A DNA stretch of 64,000 bases, taken from NCBI RefSeq assembly GCF_014042365.1, contig NZ_JACEZS010000024.1, positions 22,327 through 86,326 on the forward strand. The letters run 5' to 3'. This document shows, in pieces, positions 52,849-61,252 of this stretch. This DNA comes from Rugamonas fusca (GTDB lineage: Bacteria; Pseudomonadota; Gammaproteobacteria; Burkholderiales; Burkholderiaceae_D). Position 1 is the first letter of the stretch. The number at the start of each line of letters is the position of its first letter. The position numbers and the translations under genes were made by a program. The notes under the pieces were generated by a model that saw only the letters and a program-made list of their open reading frames with translations, made no database searches and was not told the origin of the DNA.

Positions 52849-53901
52849 ATGCAAGACCACCCAAACCATAAGAACGCCATCGCGCGCCACATCACCGTGC
52901 TGGGCGCGGGCGCCTGGGGCACGGCCGTCGCCATCGCGCTGGCCCAGCGCCATGCCGTGCGCCTGTGGGGCCGCGACACGGCCGCCATGCAAGCCATGGC
53001 CGCCGCCGGCGAAAACACCCATTACCTGCCCGGCTTCCCGTTCCCGGCCGGCCTGGCCGTCGAGCCCGATTTCGACGCGGCCCTGGCCCACGCAGCCGCT
53101 CCGGACGGCTTGCTGATCGCGGCTTGCCCCGTGGCCGGCCTGCGCCCGCTGCTGGAACAACTGAAAACCCGCGCCATCGCCAACCTCGTGTGGCTGTGCA
53201 AGGGCTTCGAATATGGCACCGGCCTACTGCCGCACCAGATCGTGCGCCAGGTGCTTGGCGATACCGTGCCGGCCGGCGCCCTGTCCGGCCCCTCGTTCGC
53301 GCAGGAAGTGGCGCGCGGCCTGCCGTGCGCGCTGACCATCGCGTCCGACTCGGCGCCGCTGCGCGAAGCCGTCGTCTCGGCCGTACATGGCGGCAATATC
53401 CGCGTCTATGCCAGCACCGACCTGGTGGGGGTCGAAGTGGGCGGCGCCGTCAAGAATATCCTGGCCATCGCCACCGGCGTGGCCGACGGCCTGGGCCTGG
53501 GCCTGAATGCGCGCGCGGCCCTGATCACGCGCGGCCTGGCGGAAATCACCCGGCTTGGCACCCGCTTGGGTGGCCAGGTGGAAACCTTCATGGGGCTGAC
53601 GGGCATGGGCGACCTGATCCTGACCTGCACGGGCGACCTGTCGCGCAACCGGCGCGTGGGCCTGGGTTTATCGCAGGACAAGCCGCTGGACGTGATCGTG
53701 CATGAACTGGGCCACGTGGCCGAAGGCGTGCCCTGCGCCAAGGCCGTGCGCGAACTGGCCGGCAAGCTCGGTGTGGACATGCCCATCACCAACGCCGTGG
53801 CTGGCGTGCTGTTCGACGGCGTGCCGCCCAAGGCCATGGTAGCGCGCCTGCTGGCGCGCGACCCGCGCGACGAGAAGCTCGCCCCGACCAGCGGCAACTA
53901 A
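52849..53901 (+). CDS. gpsA: NAD(P)H-dependent glycerol-3-phosphate dehydrogenase
   Basis: Makes sn-glycerol 3-phosphate for phospholipids. 350 residues. Rossmann motif VLGAGAWGTAVAIAL, LCKGFEYGTG, LSGPSFAQEVARGLP, catalytic Lys in GGAVKNILAIATG, and MGDLILTCTGDLSRNR. A 12-residue N-terminal extension (MQDHPNHKNAIA) precedes the usual start, and no better start is available. The perfect 29-bp palindrome follows at 53920. Confidence 0.96.
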   Translation: MQDHPNHKNAIARHITVLGAGAWGTAVAIALAQRHAVRLWGRDTAAMQAMAAAGENTHYLPGFPFPAGLAVEPDFDAALAHAAAPDGLLIAACPVAGLRPLLEQLKTRAIANLVWLCKGFEYGTGLLPHQIVRQVLGDTVPAGALSGPSFAQEVARGLPCALTIASDSAPLREAVVSAVHGGNIRVYASTDLVGVEVGGAVKNILAIATGVADGLGLGLNARAALITRGLAEITRLGTRLGGQVETFMGLTGMGDLILTCTGDLSRNRRVGLGLSQDKPLDVIVHELGHVAEGVPCAKAVRELAGKLGVDMPITNAVAGVLFDGVPPKAMVARLLARDPRDEKLAPTSGN

Positions 53902-53919
53902 TCCGCTGTAGACAGTTGT

Positions 53920-53980
53920 GAAAAATGGGGACGGACCCCAATTTTCACGATGTGAAAATTGGGGTCCGTCCCCATTTTTC
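53920..53980. repeat. Perfect 29-bp palindrome with 3-base loop
   Basis: Arms at 53920-53948 and 53952-53980 are exact reverse complements around GAT. The core of each arm contains GGGGACGGACCCC, itself nearly palindromic. It lies between convergent gpsA and the DUF2461 gene, and no ORF crosses it. Likely a dispersed REP-like element; it would also act as a strong bidirectional terminator. Confidence 0.85.
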
Positions 53981-54013
53981 CGTCCCCGCTTTTCGCTCTT
54001 TTCCGTGGCCGCC

Positions 54014-54703
54014 TTATTCGGCCACTTCCTCTTCCTTCGCTTGCCGCATCCAGGTCACCAGCGGGAACGCATCCTGCATGCCGCTGGCGATGGTGGGCAC
54101 GAGCTGCTCGGGCCGGTTGATCGGCAAATCGATCTCCGTCCATACGAAGAAACTCTTGAGCTTGATGTATTCGATGTGCTCGGCCTCGGGATCGAAACCC
54201 TTGGGCGGACGCATCAGCTTGCCCTCATTCTGGATGTCGCCAAAAGTGGCGCGCAGGCGCTTGTTTTTGAGCACCTTGGTGAAGCCGGCCGCGTCATCGA
54301 CCATCAGCTGGCGCAAGGCGCGCAGCCGGCCCGGCGGCGGCATGTATTCGCCGGCGCCGAACAGCAGCTTGCCGTTGCCATCCATCTGGAAATAATAGGT
54401 GGGGCCGCCCGCCTTGCTGGGGCGGCGCATGTCGTTCGGCGCGATGGCGGCCGAGAAACGGGTCTTGTACGGGCGCTTGTCGTGGGCAAAGCGCACGTCG
54501 CGGTTGATGCGGAACATGGCTTTCTTGGGATTGCAGAACTTGACGGCCGGATCGAACTTGCCCAGCGCGGCGATCAGCTCCGTCACCACTTGCAGGAATT
54601 CTTCGCGCAGGATGTCGTAGCGCGGCTTGTTCATGATGAACCAGGGGCGGTTGTTGTTCTCTTCCAGTTCTTGGAGGTAGCGGGTCAGGTCGCGCAGGTG
54701 CAT
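54014..54703 (-). CDS. DUF2461 / TIGR02453 family protein
   Basis: 229 residues. Family features: LQELEENNNRPWFIMNKPRYD, FNPKKAMFRINRDVRFAHDKRPYKT-like segment (here FCNPKKAMFRINRDVRFAHD), YYFQMDGNGKLLFGAGEYMPPP. Cytoplasmic; function not established in the family. Its start is 16 bases after the stop of the HtrA-type protease gene, so the pair may be one transcript. Confidence 0.88.
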   Translation of the reverse strand: MHLRDLTRYLQELEENNNRPWFIMNKPRYDILREEFLQVVTELIAALGKFDPAVKFCNPKKAMFRINRDVRFAHDKRPYKTRFSAAIAPNDMRRPSKAGGPTYYFQMDGNGKLLFGAGEYMPPPGRLRALRQLMVDDAAGFTKVLKNKRLRATFGDIQNEGKLMRPPKGFDPEAEHIEYIKLKSFFVWTEIDLPINRPEQLVPTIASGMQDAFPLVTWMRQAKEEEVAE

Positions 54704-54719
54704 GCAGGTTCCGGTAAGG

Positions 54720-55868
54720 TTATTTGACGCCGGCCGGCCGCTTGCCCACCACGATGTCGAGCGTGGTTTCGCGGCTCTTGCGCAGCACTGTCATTTTCGC
54801 GTTGCCGCCCGGCGTGAGCTGGGCGATCAGGTTCAGCACTTCGTTGGTGTCGGCCACGGGCCGCCCTTCCACCGACAGCAGGATATCGCCCGGCTTCATG
54901 CCGCCCTTGTCGGCCGGGCCGTTGCGCACCACGCCGGCGATGATGGCGCCGCTTTGCCGGCTCAGGCCGAAGCTTTCCGCCAGTTCCGGCGTGATTTCCT
55001 GGGTCTCCACCCCGATCCAGCCGCGCACCACGTGGCCGGACTTGATGATCGCTTCCATCACGGAACGGGCCGTGGAGACGGGAATGGCGAAGCCGATGCC
55101 GACCGAACCGCCGGTCTGCGAATAAATGGCCGAGTTAATGCCCAGCAGATTGCCGTTGGTGTCGATCAGCGCGCCGCCCGAGTTGCCGAAGTTGATGGCG
55201 GCGTCCGTCTGGATGAAGTTCTCGAAGTGGTTGATGTGCAGGTTGTTGCGCCCCAGCGCGGAAATGATGCCCATGGTGACCGTCTGCCCCACGCCGAACG
55301 GGTTGCCGATGGCCAGCACCACGTCGCCCACCTGGGCTTGCTCGGGCTGGCCCAGCACGATCACGGGCAGCTTGTCGAGGCCGATCTTGATGACGGCCAG
55401 GTCCGTTTCCGGGTCCGTGCCCACCACCTTGGCGGCCGCCTTGCGGCCATCGGCCAGTACCACCTCGATCTCGTCGGCCGCTTCCACCACGTGGTTATTG
55501 GTCAGGATATAGCCTTCCGCGCTGACGATGACGCCCGAGCCCAGGCTCGATTCTTCATCGTCCGGCTCGCCGTCGCGGTCGCCGAAGAATTTCTTGAAGA
55601 AGGGGTCGCGCAGCAAGTGCTTGCCGCGCCGCGGCACCTTGCTGGTGAGGATGTTGACGACGGCCGGCATGGCGCGCGCGGCCGCCACGCGGTAGCTGCC
55701 CGAGGTGTGGGCCGACGACGCTTGCAGCGCCAGCGCCGACACCGGCGCCGGGCCGGCGGACAGGGGCGCCCGCCCACCGATGGTCCCGTTACCCAGGGCC
55801 GTGTAGACAAAATACAGTGCCAGTACGATGGTCACCGTTTGCGCAAACAATAACCACAGTCGTCGCAT
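54720..55868 (-). CDS. Membrane-anchored HtrA/DegS-type serine protease
   Basis: 382-residue periplasmic S1C protease. N-terminal membrane anchor (LWLLFAQTVTIVLALYFVYTAL), trypsin-like domain with catalytic His126 (TNNHVV), Asp156 (TDLAVI) and Ser230 (NFGNSGGALID), then one PDZ domain (about 275-375; GWIGVETQEITPELAESFGL). One PDZ plus an uncleaved anchor is the DegS/AlgW layout, suggesting envelope-stress sensing (inference). Confidence 0.93.
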   Translation of the reverse strand: MRRLWLLFAQTVTIVLALYFVYTALGNGTIGGRAPLSAGPAPVSALALQASSAHTSGSYRVAAARAMPAVVNILTSKVPRRGKHLLRDPFFKKFFGDRDGEPDDEESSLGSGVIVSAEGYILTNNHVVEAADEIEVVLADGRKAAAKVVGTDPETDLAVIKIGLDKLPVIVLGQPEQAQVGDVVLAIGNPFGVGQTVTMGIISALGRNNLHINHFENFIQTDAAINFGNSGGALIDTNGNLLGINSAIYSQTGGSVGIGFAIPVSTARSVMEAIIKSGHVVRGWIGVETQEITPELAESFGLSRQSGAIIAGVVRNGPADKGGMKPGDILLSVEGRPVADTNEVLNLIAQLTPGGNAKMTVLRKSRETTLDIVVGKRPAGVK

Positions 55869-55911
55869 AGCGTTTCTATCAGGGGGACACGCCGCAGCGG
55901 CGTGCCCGGGT

Positions 55912-56346
55912 CTAGCGGTTCTTCAGGGCGTCGCGGATCTCGCGCAACAGCACCACGTCTTCCGGCGTGGGTGGCGGCCCCTCCGGTTCAGCCGGCTTGA
56001 CCGGCTCGGCCAGGTGGCGGGCCTTGTTCATCAGGCGCACCATCTGGAAGATCACGAACGCCAGTATCAGGAAGTTTAACAGGATGGTGGCGAAGTTACC
56101 GTACGCGAAAACAGCTCCCAGCTTCTTCGCTTCCACCAGGCTCAGCGCAGGGTTCTGGCCATTGAGCGGCAGGTAATAGTTGGCGAAATCGAGGCCGCCA
56201 AACAGCTTGCCGATGGGCGGCATGATGATGTCTTGCACCAGGGAATCGACGATCTTGCCGAACGCGCCGCCGATGATCACACCGACGGCCAGGTCGACCA
56301 CGTTACCCTTCATGGCGAATTCTTTAAATTCTTGCATCATTGCCAT
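55912..56346 (-). CDS. mscL: Large-conductance mechanosensitive channel MscL
   Basis: 144-residue osmotic safety valve of the inner membrane. MMQEFKEFAMKGNVVDLAVGVIIGGAFGKIVDSLV is the conserved S1 and TM1 gate, followed by a periplasmic loop and TM2 (FATILLNFLILAFVIFQMVRLMNK). The C-terminal helix ends DVVLLREIRDALKNR. AGGA precedes the ATG; ATG 56337 is an alternative. Confidence 0.97.
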   Translation of the reverse strand: MAMMQEFKEFAMKGNVVDLAVGVIIGGAFGKIVDSLVQDIIMPPIGKLFGGLDFANYYLPLNGQNPALSLVEAKKLGAVFAYGNFATILLNFLILAFVIFQMVRLMNKARHLAEPVKPAEPEGPPPTPEDVVLLREIRDALKNR

Positions 56347-56688
56347 CTTTTTATCCTCGCTGTGTGGTCAATTTTGAACAAAGTTGCAACTGGATCATAC
56401 TATTGTTTCATTTAGAAGCCAAACAAGGCACACAGTTGCACGCAACGCATGCTTTTTGCGCTATAAGCTTGATTTGCGTCAATTGAACCCAGCGGGGGCA
56501 CGCAGTTCGGGATGGAGTCGCAGAAATTCAAGTCCTGAGTGGCCTCGGCTTGATTTGACTTACGGTCTGAGCAACGTTTTTGCTTTAACTCGCTACACGG
56601 TTCAAATATAATTTAAGGTTATTAGCGGCTATCTTAGCGCATCGTAAGCTTTCGAGTTTTGTTCGCATTTTGACTGATTGGGGTTTGT
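56347..56688. other. 342-base divergent spacer between mscL and petA
   Basis: Upstream regions of both genes. It is A+T-richer than its surroundings, contains the probable petA promoter near 56585-56612, and shows no terminator, tRNA or repeat. Confidence 0.5.
56585..56612 (+). promoter_or_regulatory. Putative sigma-70 promoter of petABC
   Basis: TTAACT (56585-56590) and a perfect TATAAT (56607-56612) with a 16-base spacer, 77 bases before the petA start. Confidence 0.45.
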
Positions 56689-57297
56689 ATGAGTAACGAA
56701 AAGCAGGTCGATTCCGGCCGACGTGGCTTGCTCGTCGCCACGTGTGCGGCGGGCAGTGTGGTCGGTGTAGGCACCGCAGGAGCCTTGGTAAGTACATTCC
56801 AGCCGTCGGAGCGGGCGAAAGCCGCTGGCGCGCCGGTGGAAGTGGATATCTCCACCCTCAATCCGGGCGAGATGAAGACGGTCGAATGGCGCGGCAAACC
56901 GGTGTGGATCCTGCGCCGCACGCCGGAAATGATCGCCTCGCTCAAGCAGACCGATGGCAAGGTGGCCGACGCCGAATCGAAGCGTAACCCGGCCGAATTC
57001 ACGCCCGAGTACGCACGCAACGAATGGCGCTCGATCAAGCCGGAAATCCTGGTGGCGGTCGGCATCTGCACCCACCTCGGTTGCTCGCCCTCGTCCAAGT
57101 TCGCCCCGGGCCCGCAGCCCTCGCTGCCTGACGACTGGGCCGGCGGCTTCCTGTGCCCGTGCCACGGTTCGACCTTCGACCTGGCCGGCCGCGTGTTCAA
57201 GAACAAACCCGCACCGGACAACCTGCAAGTGCCGCGCCATATGTACCTGAGCGACACCAAACTGGTCATCGGTAAAGACGAAAAGGGCGAGGCATAA
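56689..57297 (+). CDS. petA: Ubiquinol-cytochrome c reductase Rieske iron-sulfur subunit
   Basis: 2Fe-2S subunit of the bc1 complex, 202 residues. Twin-arginine type N-terminus (SGRRGLLVATCAAGSVVGVG) that also serves as membrane anchor, then the cluster-binding boxes CTHLGC (127-132) and CPCHGS (156-161). First gene of petABC; stop is one base before petB. Confidence 0.98.
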   Translation: MSNEKQVDSGRRGLLVATCAAGSVVGVGTAGALVSTFQPSERAKAAGAPVEVDISTLNPGEMKTVEWRGKPVWILRRTPEMIASLKQTDGKVADAESKRNPAEFTPEYARNEWRSIKPEILVAVGICTHLGCSPSSKFAPGPQPSLPDDWAGGFLCPCHGSTFDLAGRVFKNKPAPDNLQVPRHMYLSDTKLVIGKDEKGEA

Positions 57298-57298
57298 T

Positions 57299-58711
57299 AT
57301 GGCGGCTTTCAAAGAAACCAAATTCCCCGCCGACGCACCGGTGGCGCAAAAGGCGCTGGGCTGGGTCGACGACCGCTTCCCGCTGACCAAGCTGTGGAAC
57401 GACCAATGGGGCAAGTACTACGCCCCGAAAAACTTCAACTTCTGGTACATCTTCGGTTCGCTGGCCATGCTGGTGCTGGTGCTGCAGATCGTCACCGGCA
57501 TCTTCCTGACCATGCACTACAAGCCGGACGCCAACCTGGCCTTCGGTTCGGTCGAATACATCATGCGTGAAGTTCCATGGGGCTGGCTGGTGCGCTATAT
57601 GCACTCGACCGGCGCCTCGTCGTTCTTCATCATCGTCTACCTGCACATGACGCGCGGCCTGATGTACGGTTCCTACCGCAAGCCACGCGAACTGATCTGG
57701 CTGTTCGGTTTCGCCATCTTCCTGTGCCTGATGGCCGAAGCGTTCTTCGGCTACCTGCTGCCATGGGGCCAGATGTCGTACTGGGGCGCCCAGGTGATCG
57801 TCAACCTGTTCGGCGCCATCCCCTTCATCGGCCCTGACCTGTCGCTGTGGATCCGCGGCGACTACGTGGTGTCCGACGCCACCCTGAACCGCTTCTTCGC
57901 GTTCCACGTGATCGCCATCCCGCTGGTGCTGCTGGGCCTGGTGGCTGCCCACCTGATCGCGCTGCATGAAATCGGCTCGAGCAACCCGGACGGCATCGAA
58001 GTGAAGGAAAACCTGGGCCCGGACGGCCACCCGGTCGATTCCATCCCGTCGCACCCGTACTACACCGTGCACGACCTGTTCGGCGTGTCCGTGTTCCTGA
58101 CCATCTTCAGCGCCGTGGTGTTCTTCGCGCCGGAAATGGGCGGCTACTTCCTGGAGTACAACAACTTCCTGCCGGGCGACTCGCTCAAGACCCCGCTGCA
58201 CATCGCGCCGACCTGGTACTTCACGCCGTTCTACTCGGTGCTGCGCGCCACCACGGCCGACTTCATGTACGTGCTGATGTTCGCCACGGCCGCCTATGTG
58301 TCGTTCGTGTGGCTCAAGTCGCGCCTGCCAAGCAAGGTCAAGGCCGCCATCGCCGGTATCGCGCTGCTGGCCATCATCGGCATGCTGCCGCAGGTGCTGG
58401 ACGCGAAATTCTGGGGTGTGGTGTTCTTCGGCGGTTCGGTCGTGATCCTGGCGTTCCTGCCATGGCTGGACCACTCGCCGGTGAAATCGATCCGCTACCG
58501 TCCGGACTGGCATAAATACGTGTACCTGCTGTTCGGCCTGTCGTTCCTGACGCTGGGCTACCTGGGTACCCAGCCGCCGACGGAAACCAAGACCATGATC
58601 TCGCAGGTGTGCACGCTGTTCTACTTCAGCTTCTTCCTGCTGATGCCGTGGTGGAGCACCATGGGTAGCTTCAAGAAAGTGCCGGACCGTGTGACGTTCC
58701 ACGCGCACTAA
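57299..58711 (+). CDS. petB: Ubiquinol-cytochrome c reductase cytochrome b
   Basis: Membrane diheme subunit of the bc1 complex, 470 residues. Heme ligands His102/His116 (YMHSTGASS, VYLHMTRG) and His203/His218 (FFAFHVIA, AAHLIALHE). The Qo-site PEWY motif reads PTWY (304-307), so its Glu is replaced; from memory beta- and gammaproteobacterial cytochromes b often vary here. The protein extends past the eighth helix with additional hydrophobic segments. Confidence 0.97.
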   Translation: MAAFKETKFPADAPVAQKALGWVDDRFPLTKLWNDQWGKYYAPKNFNFWYIFGSLAMLVLVLQIVTGIFLTMHYKPDANLAFGSVEYIMREVPWGWLVRYMHSTGASSFFIIVYLHMTRGLMYGSYRKPRELIWLFGFAIFLCLMAEAFFGYLLPWGQMSYWGAQVIVNLFGAIPFIGPDLSLWIRGDYVVSDATLNRFFAFHVIAIPLVLLGLVAAHLIALHEIGSSNPDGIEVKENLGPDGHPVDSIPSHPYYTVHDLFGVSVFLTIFSAVVFFAPEMGGYFLEYNNFLPGDSLKTPLHIAPTWYFTPFYSVLRATTADFMYVLMFATAAYVSFVWLKSRLPSKVKAAIAGIALLAIIGMLPQVLDAKFWGVVFFGGSVVILAFLPWLDHSPVKSIRYRPDWHKYVYLLFGLSFLTLGYLGTQPPTETKTMISQVCTLFYFSFFLLMPWWSTMGSFKKVPDRVTFHAH

Positions 58712-58744
58712 GCCGACCCACGCTCAGCACACAAAGGACATTAC

Positions 58745-59509
58745 ATGAATTTCACGAAGAAATTGCTCGCCATGCTGGCCCTGCTGCCAGGCCTGGCACT
58801 GGCCAACGAAGGCGGCTATCCGCTGGACAAGGCACCTGACCGTTCCAACGACATGGCCGCGCTGCAGAACGGCGCCAAGCTGTTCGTCAACTATTGCCTG
58901 AACTGCCACAACGCTTCCTCCATGCGCTACAACCGCCTGAAGGACCTGGGCCTGACGGAAGACCAGATCAAGGCCAACCTGCTGTTTACCGGCGAAAAAG
59001 TGGGCGACATGATGACCACCACCATGAATCCGAAAGATGCGAAAGCATGGTTCGGCGTGGTGCCGCCCGACCTGTCCGTGATCGCCCGCGCCAAGGCGTC
59101 GGGCGCCGGCAGCGGCGGCGACTACCTGTACACCTACCTGCGCACCTTCTACAAGGATGACACCCGCCCCACCGGCTGGAACAACCTGGTGCTGGCCAAC
59201 GTGGCCATGCCGCACATCCTGTGGGAACTGCAAGGCGTGCAGACGGCCAAGATGGAAGAGGTGGACGATCCGCACGAACCAGGCAAGAAAATCCACCAAT
59301 TTGTCGGCTTCGAGCAAGTCACGCCGGGTAAGATGTCCAAGATCGAGTATGATACGGCCGTCGCCGATCTGGTAGGCTACATGGAATGGATGGCTGAACC
59401 GGCCCAGGGTACCCGCAAGCGCCTCGGCGTGGCGGTGGTGATGTTCATGTCGCTGTTCGCCTTGCTGGCGTGGCGCTTGAACGCCTCCTACTGGAAAGAA
59501 GTCAAATAA
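58745..59509 (+). CDS. petC: Ubiquinol-cytochrome c reductase cytochrome c1
   Basis: 254 residues. Signal peptide (KKLLAMLALLPGLALA), heme c site CLNCH (51-55), axial Met in NVAMPHILWE, and a C-terminal membrane anchor (LGVAVVMFMSLFALLAWRL). AAAGGA precedes the ATG. Completes petABC. Confidence 0.97.
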   Translation: MNFTKKLLAMLALLPGLALANEGGYPLDKAPDRSNDMAALQNGAKLFVNYCLNCHNASSMRYNRLKDLGLTEDQIKANLLFTGEKVGDMMTTTMNPKDAKAWFGVVPPDLSVIARAKASGAGSGGDYLYTYLRTFYKDDTRPTGWNNLVLANVAMPHILWELQGVQTAKMEEVDDPHEPGKKIHQFVGFEQVTPGKMSKIEYDTAVADLVGYMEWMAEPAQGTRKRLGVAVVMFMSLFALLAWRLNASYWKEVK

Positions 59510-59519
59510 AATAAGTTTG

Positions 59520-59546
59520 TGCGCCGCCGCCCATGTGGCGGCGCAT
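59520..59546 (+). terminator. Hairpin after petC
   Basis: TGCGCCGCC pairs with GGCGGCGCA across a short loop, directly after the petC stop; weak T content follows. Confidence 0.5.
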
Positions 59547-59578
59547 GTGTTTGCGTGGCCCGCGTTGGCGGGCGATCC

Positions 59579-59615
59579 AGGGTGATCCGTTTTTCGGATT
59601 CACCCTCTTTGTTTC
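59579..59615 (+). terminator. Hairpin with T-rich tail ahead of sspA
   Basis: AGGGTGATCCG (59579-59589) pairs with CGGATTCACCCT (59595-59606) with one bulged base and a TTTTT loop, followed by CTTTGTTT. It lies 25 bases before sspA, so it may terminate petABC or attenuate sspA. Confidence 0.6.
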
Positions 59616-59630
59616 TAAGGAACTATAAAA

Positions 59631-60242
59631 ATGATGGTTCTCTATTCGGGTACGACCTGCCCATTTTCCCAGCGCTGCCGCCTGGTCCTGTTTGAAAAAG
59701 GCATGGACTTCGAGGTGCGCGATGTCGACCTGTTCAACAAGCCGGAAGACATTTCGACCATGAACCCGTATGGCCAGGTACCGATCCTGGTCGAGCGCGA
59801 ACTGATCCTGTACGAATCGAACATCATCAACGAGTACATCGACGAGCGCTTCCCGCACCCGCAACTGATGCCGGCCGACCCGCTGATGCGCGCCCGTGCC
59901 CGTTTGATGCTGTTCAACTTCGAAAAAGAGTTGTTCGTCCACGTGCACGTGCTGGAAAGCGAACGCGCCAAGGGTAACGACAAGAGCCACGACAAGGCCC
60001 GCGCGGAAATCCGCGACCGCCTGACGACGCTGGCGCCGCTGTTCCTGAAGAACAAGTACATGCTGGGCGACGAGTTCTCCATGCTGGACGTGGCCGTGGC
60101 CCCGCTGCTGTGGCGCCTCGACCACTACGGCATTGAACTGTCGAAGACGGCCGCGCCGCTGATGAAGTACGCCGAGCGCATCTTCTCGCGTCCCGCCTAC
60201 ATCGAAGCGCTGACCCCGTCGGAAAAGGTCATGCGCCGCTAA
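59631..60242 (+). CDS. sspA: Stringent starvation protein A
   Basis: 203-residue GST-fold RNA-polymerase-associated regulator. MMVLYSGTTCPFSQRCRLVLFEKGMDFEVRDVDL, PYGQVPILVERELILYESNIINEYIDERFPHP and the C-terminal helical domain are diagnostic. It precedes sspB, as in many proteobacteria, with a G+C-rich hairpin between. Confidence 0.96.
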   Translation: MMVLYSGTTCPFSQRCRLVLFEKGMDFEVRDVDLFNKPEDISTMNPYGQVPILVERELILYESNIINEYIDERFPHPQLMPADPLMRARARLMLFNFEKELFVHVHVLESERAKGNDKSHDKARAEIRDRLTTLAPLFLKNKYMLGDEFSMLDVAVAPLLWRLDHYGIELSKTAAPLMKYAERIFSRPAYIEALTPSEKVMRR

Positions 60243-60271
60243 GCGGACGCCGACCGCCTCACTTGAAGTAT

Positions 60272-60310
60272 CGGCGCGCCGCAGCCCACAGGGGCGGCGC
60301 GCCGCGTTTT
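60272..60310 (+). terminator. Hairpin between sspA and sspB
   Basis: Perfect 11-bp repeat CGGCGCGCCGC / GCGGCGCGCCG (60272-60282, 60294-60304), then CGTTTT. Likely partial terminator. Confidence 0.6.
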
Positions 60311-60324
60311 ACTGCTGACTCATC

Positions 60325-60798
60325 ATGTCCGAAATTTCAACCAAGCCCTACATGCTGCGCGCCATCTACGAATGGTGCACCGATAGCGGCTACACCCCTT
60401 ACCTGGCCGTCAAGGTCGATGGCGCGACCACGGTGCCGATGGAATATGTGAAGAAGGGCGAGATTGTCCTCAACATCAGTTTCGGCGCCACCTCCGGCCT
60501 CAAGATGGACAACGACAGCATCCGTTTCCATGCCCGCTTTGGCGGCGTGTCGCGTGAAATCTTCGTCCCGGTCAACAACGTGATGGCCATCTATGCCAAC
60601 GAGAATGGCCAAGGCATGGCGTTCGAAACCCAGCTTGGCTTTAGCGAACCGGTGCCGGAACCGGCCCCGCCCGCACCATCGCTGGCCGCCGTGCCACCGG
60701 CCCAGGGCGAGCCCGACAGCCCCGCCGCAAGCGCGCCGGACGACGATACCGACCCGCCCAAAAAGGGTGGCCGCCCCACCCTTACGCGGATTAAATAA
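60325..60798 (+). CDS. sspB: ClpXP protease specificity-enhancing factor SspB
   Basis: 157-residue adaptor that brings ssrA-tagged proteins to ClpXP. STKPYMLRAIYEWCTDSGYTPYLAVKVD and GEIVLNISFGATSGL form the substrate-binding fold; a disordered acidic/Pro-rich linker leads to the C-terminal ClpX-binding motif region GGRPTLTRIK. The last gene before tRNA-Thr. Confidence 0.96.
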   Translation: MSEISTKPYMLRAIYEWCTDSGYTPYLAVKVDGATTVPMEYVKKGEIVLNISFGATSGLKMDNDSIRFHARFGGVSREIFVPVNNVMAIYANENGQGMAFETQLGFSEPVPEPAPPAPSLAAVPPAQGEPDSPAASAPDDDTDPPKKGGRPTLTRIK

Positions 60799-60800
60799 GC

Positions 60801-60806
60801 TATAAT
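60801..60806 (+). promoter_or_regulatory. -10 element of tRNA-Thr
   Basis: Perfect TATAAT 18 bases before the tRNA 5' end, just after the sspB stop. No good -35 is visible (it would fall in the sspB 3' end). Confidence 0.5.
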
Positions 60807-60824
60807 CCGCACCGTACAAGTTTC

Positions 60825-60900
<76 letters not shown>

Positions 60901-60918
60901 GAAATGCGCAGGAAAATC

Positions 60919-60960
60919 AAAGGGTTGCATGCATAAGAGCATGCAACCCTTTTTGTTTTT
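60919..60960 (+). terminator. Rho-independent terminator of tRNA-Thr
   Basis: Perfect 14-bp stem (60919-60932 and 60939-60952; core AGGGTTGCATGC) with a 6-base loop and a T-rich tail TTTTGTTTTTT. Confidence 0.93.
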
Positions 60961-61120
60961 TGAATGCATGGGACACTGGCGGGACAGTTCAATCCAAATT
61001 TTATGTTTTGCGGAAGCAGCAGCGCCTCCCTCCTGATTTTTCACACCCAACTGATGTTTGAACCGGAAATTTCACGGCCCGGCCTCATCCAACTGCCCCA
61101 AATTTGCCCCATGGTGCAAC

Positions 61121-61164
61121 TAAAACTTGCTAACTCACTGATTAAGTGCAAGTTTTACTTGCAC
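61121..61164. repeat. Inverted GCAAGTTTTA repeats upstream of the integrase
   Basis: TAAAACTTGC (61121-61130) is the exact inverse of GCAAGTTTTA (61148-61157), and GTGCAAG-TTTTA-CTTGCAC (61146-61164) is a perfect 7-bp hairpin overlapping it. Candidates are operator or integrase arm-type sites. Confidence 0.5.
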
Positions 61165-61252
61165 ATCTGAAGATTATTTATCTTCTGTTGCCATTATTTC
61201 CTATTTGTTCTATGCTTTCCTGAGGTGTCCGTTTGTACTCTTGGAGGGTGGA

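Larger units (their letters stand above)
60901..61252. other. 352-base region between tRNA-Thr and the integrase
   Basis: Holds the tRNA terminator, then A+T-rich DNA with the GCAAGTTTTA repeats at 61121-61164 and the integrase ribosome site. The left attachment site should overlap the tRNA 3' end; its partner copy is not in this window. Confidence 0.5.
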
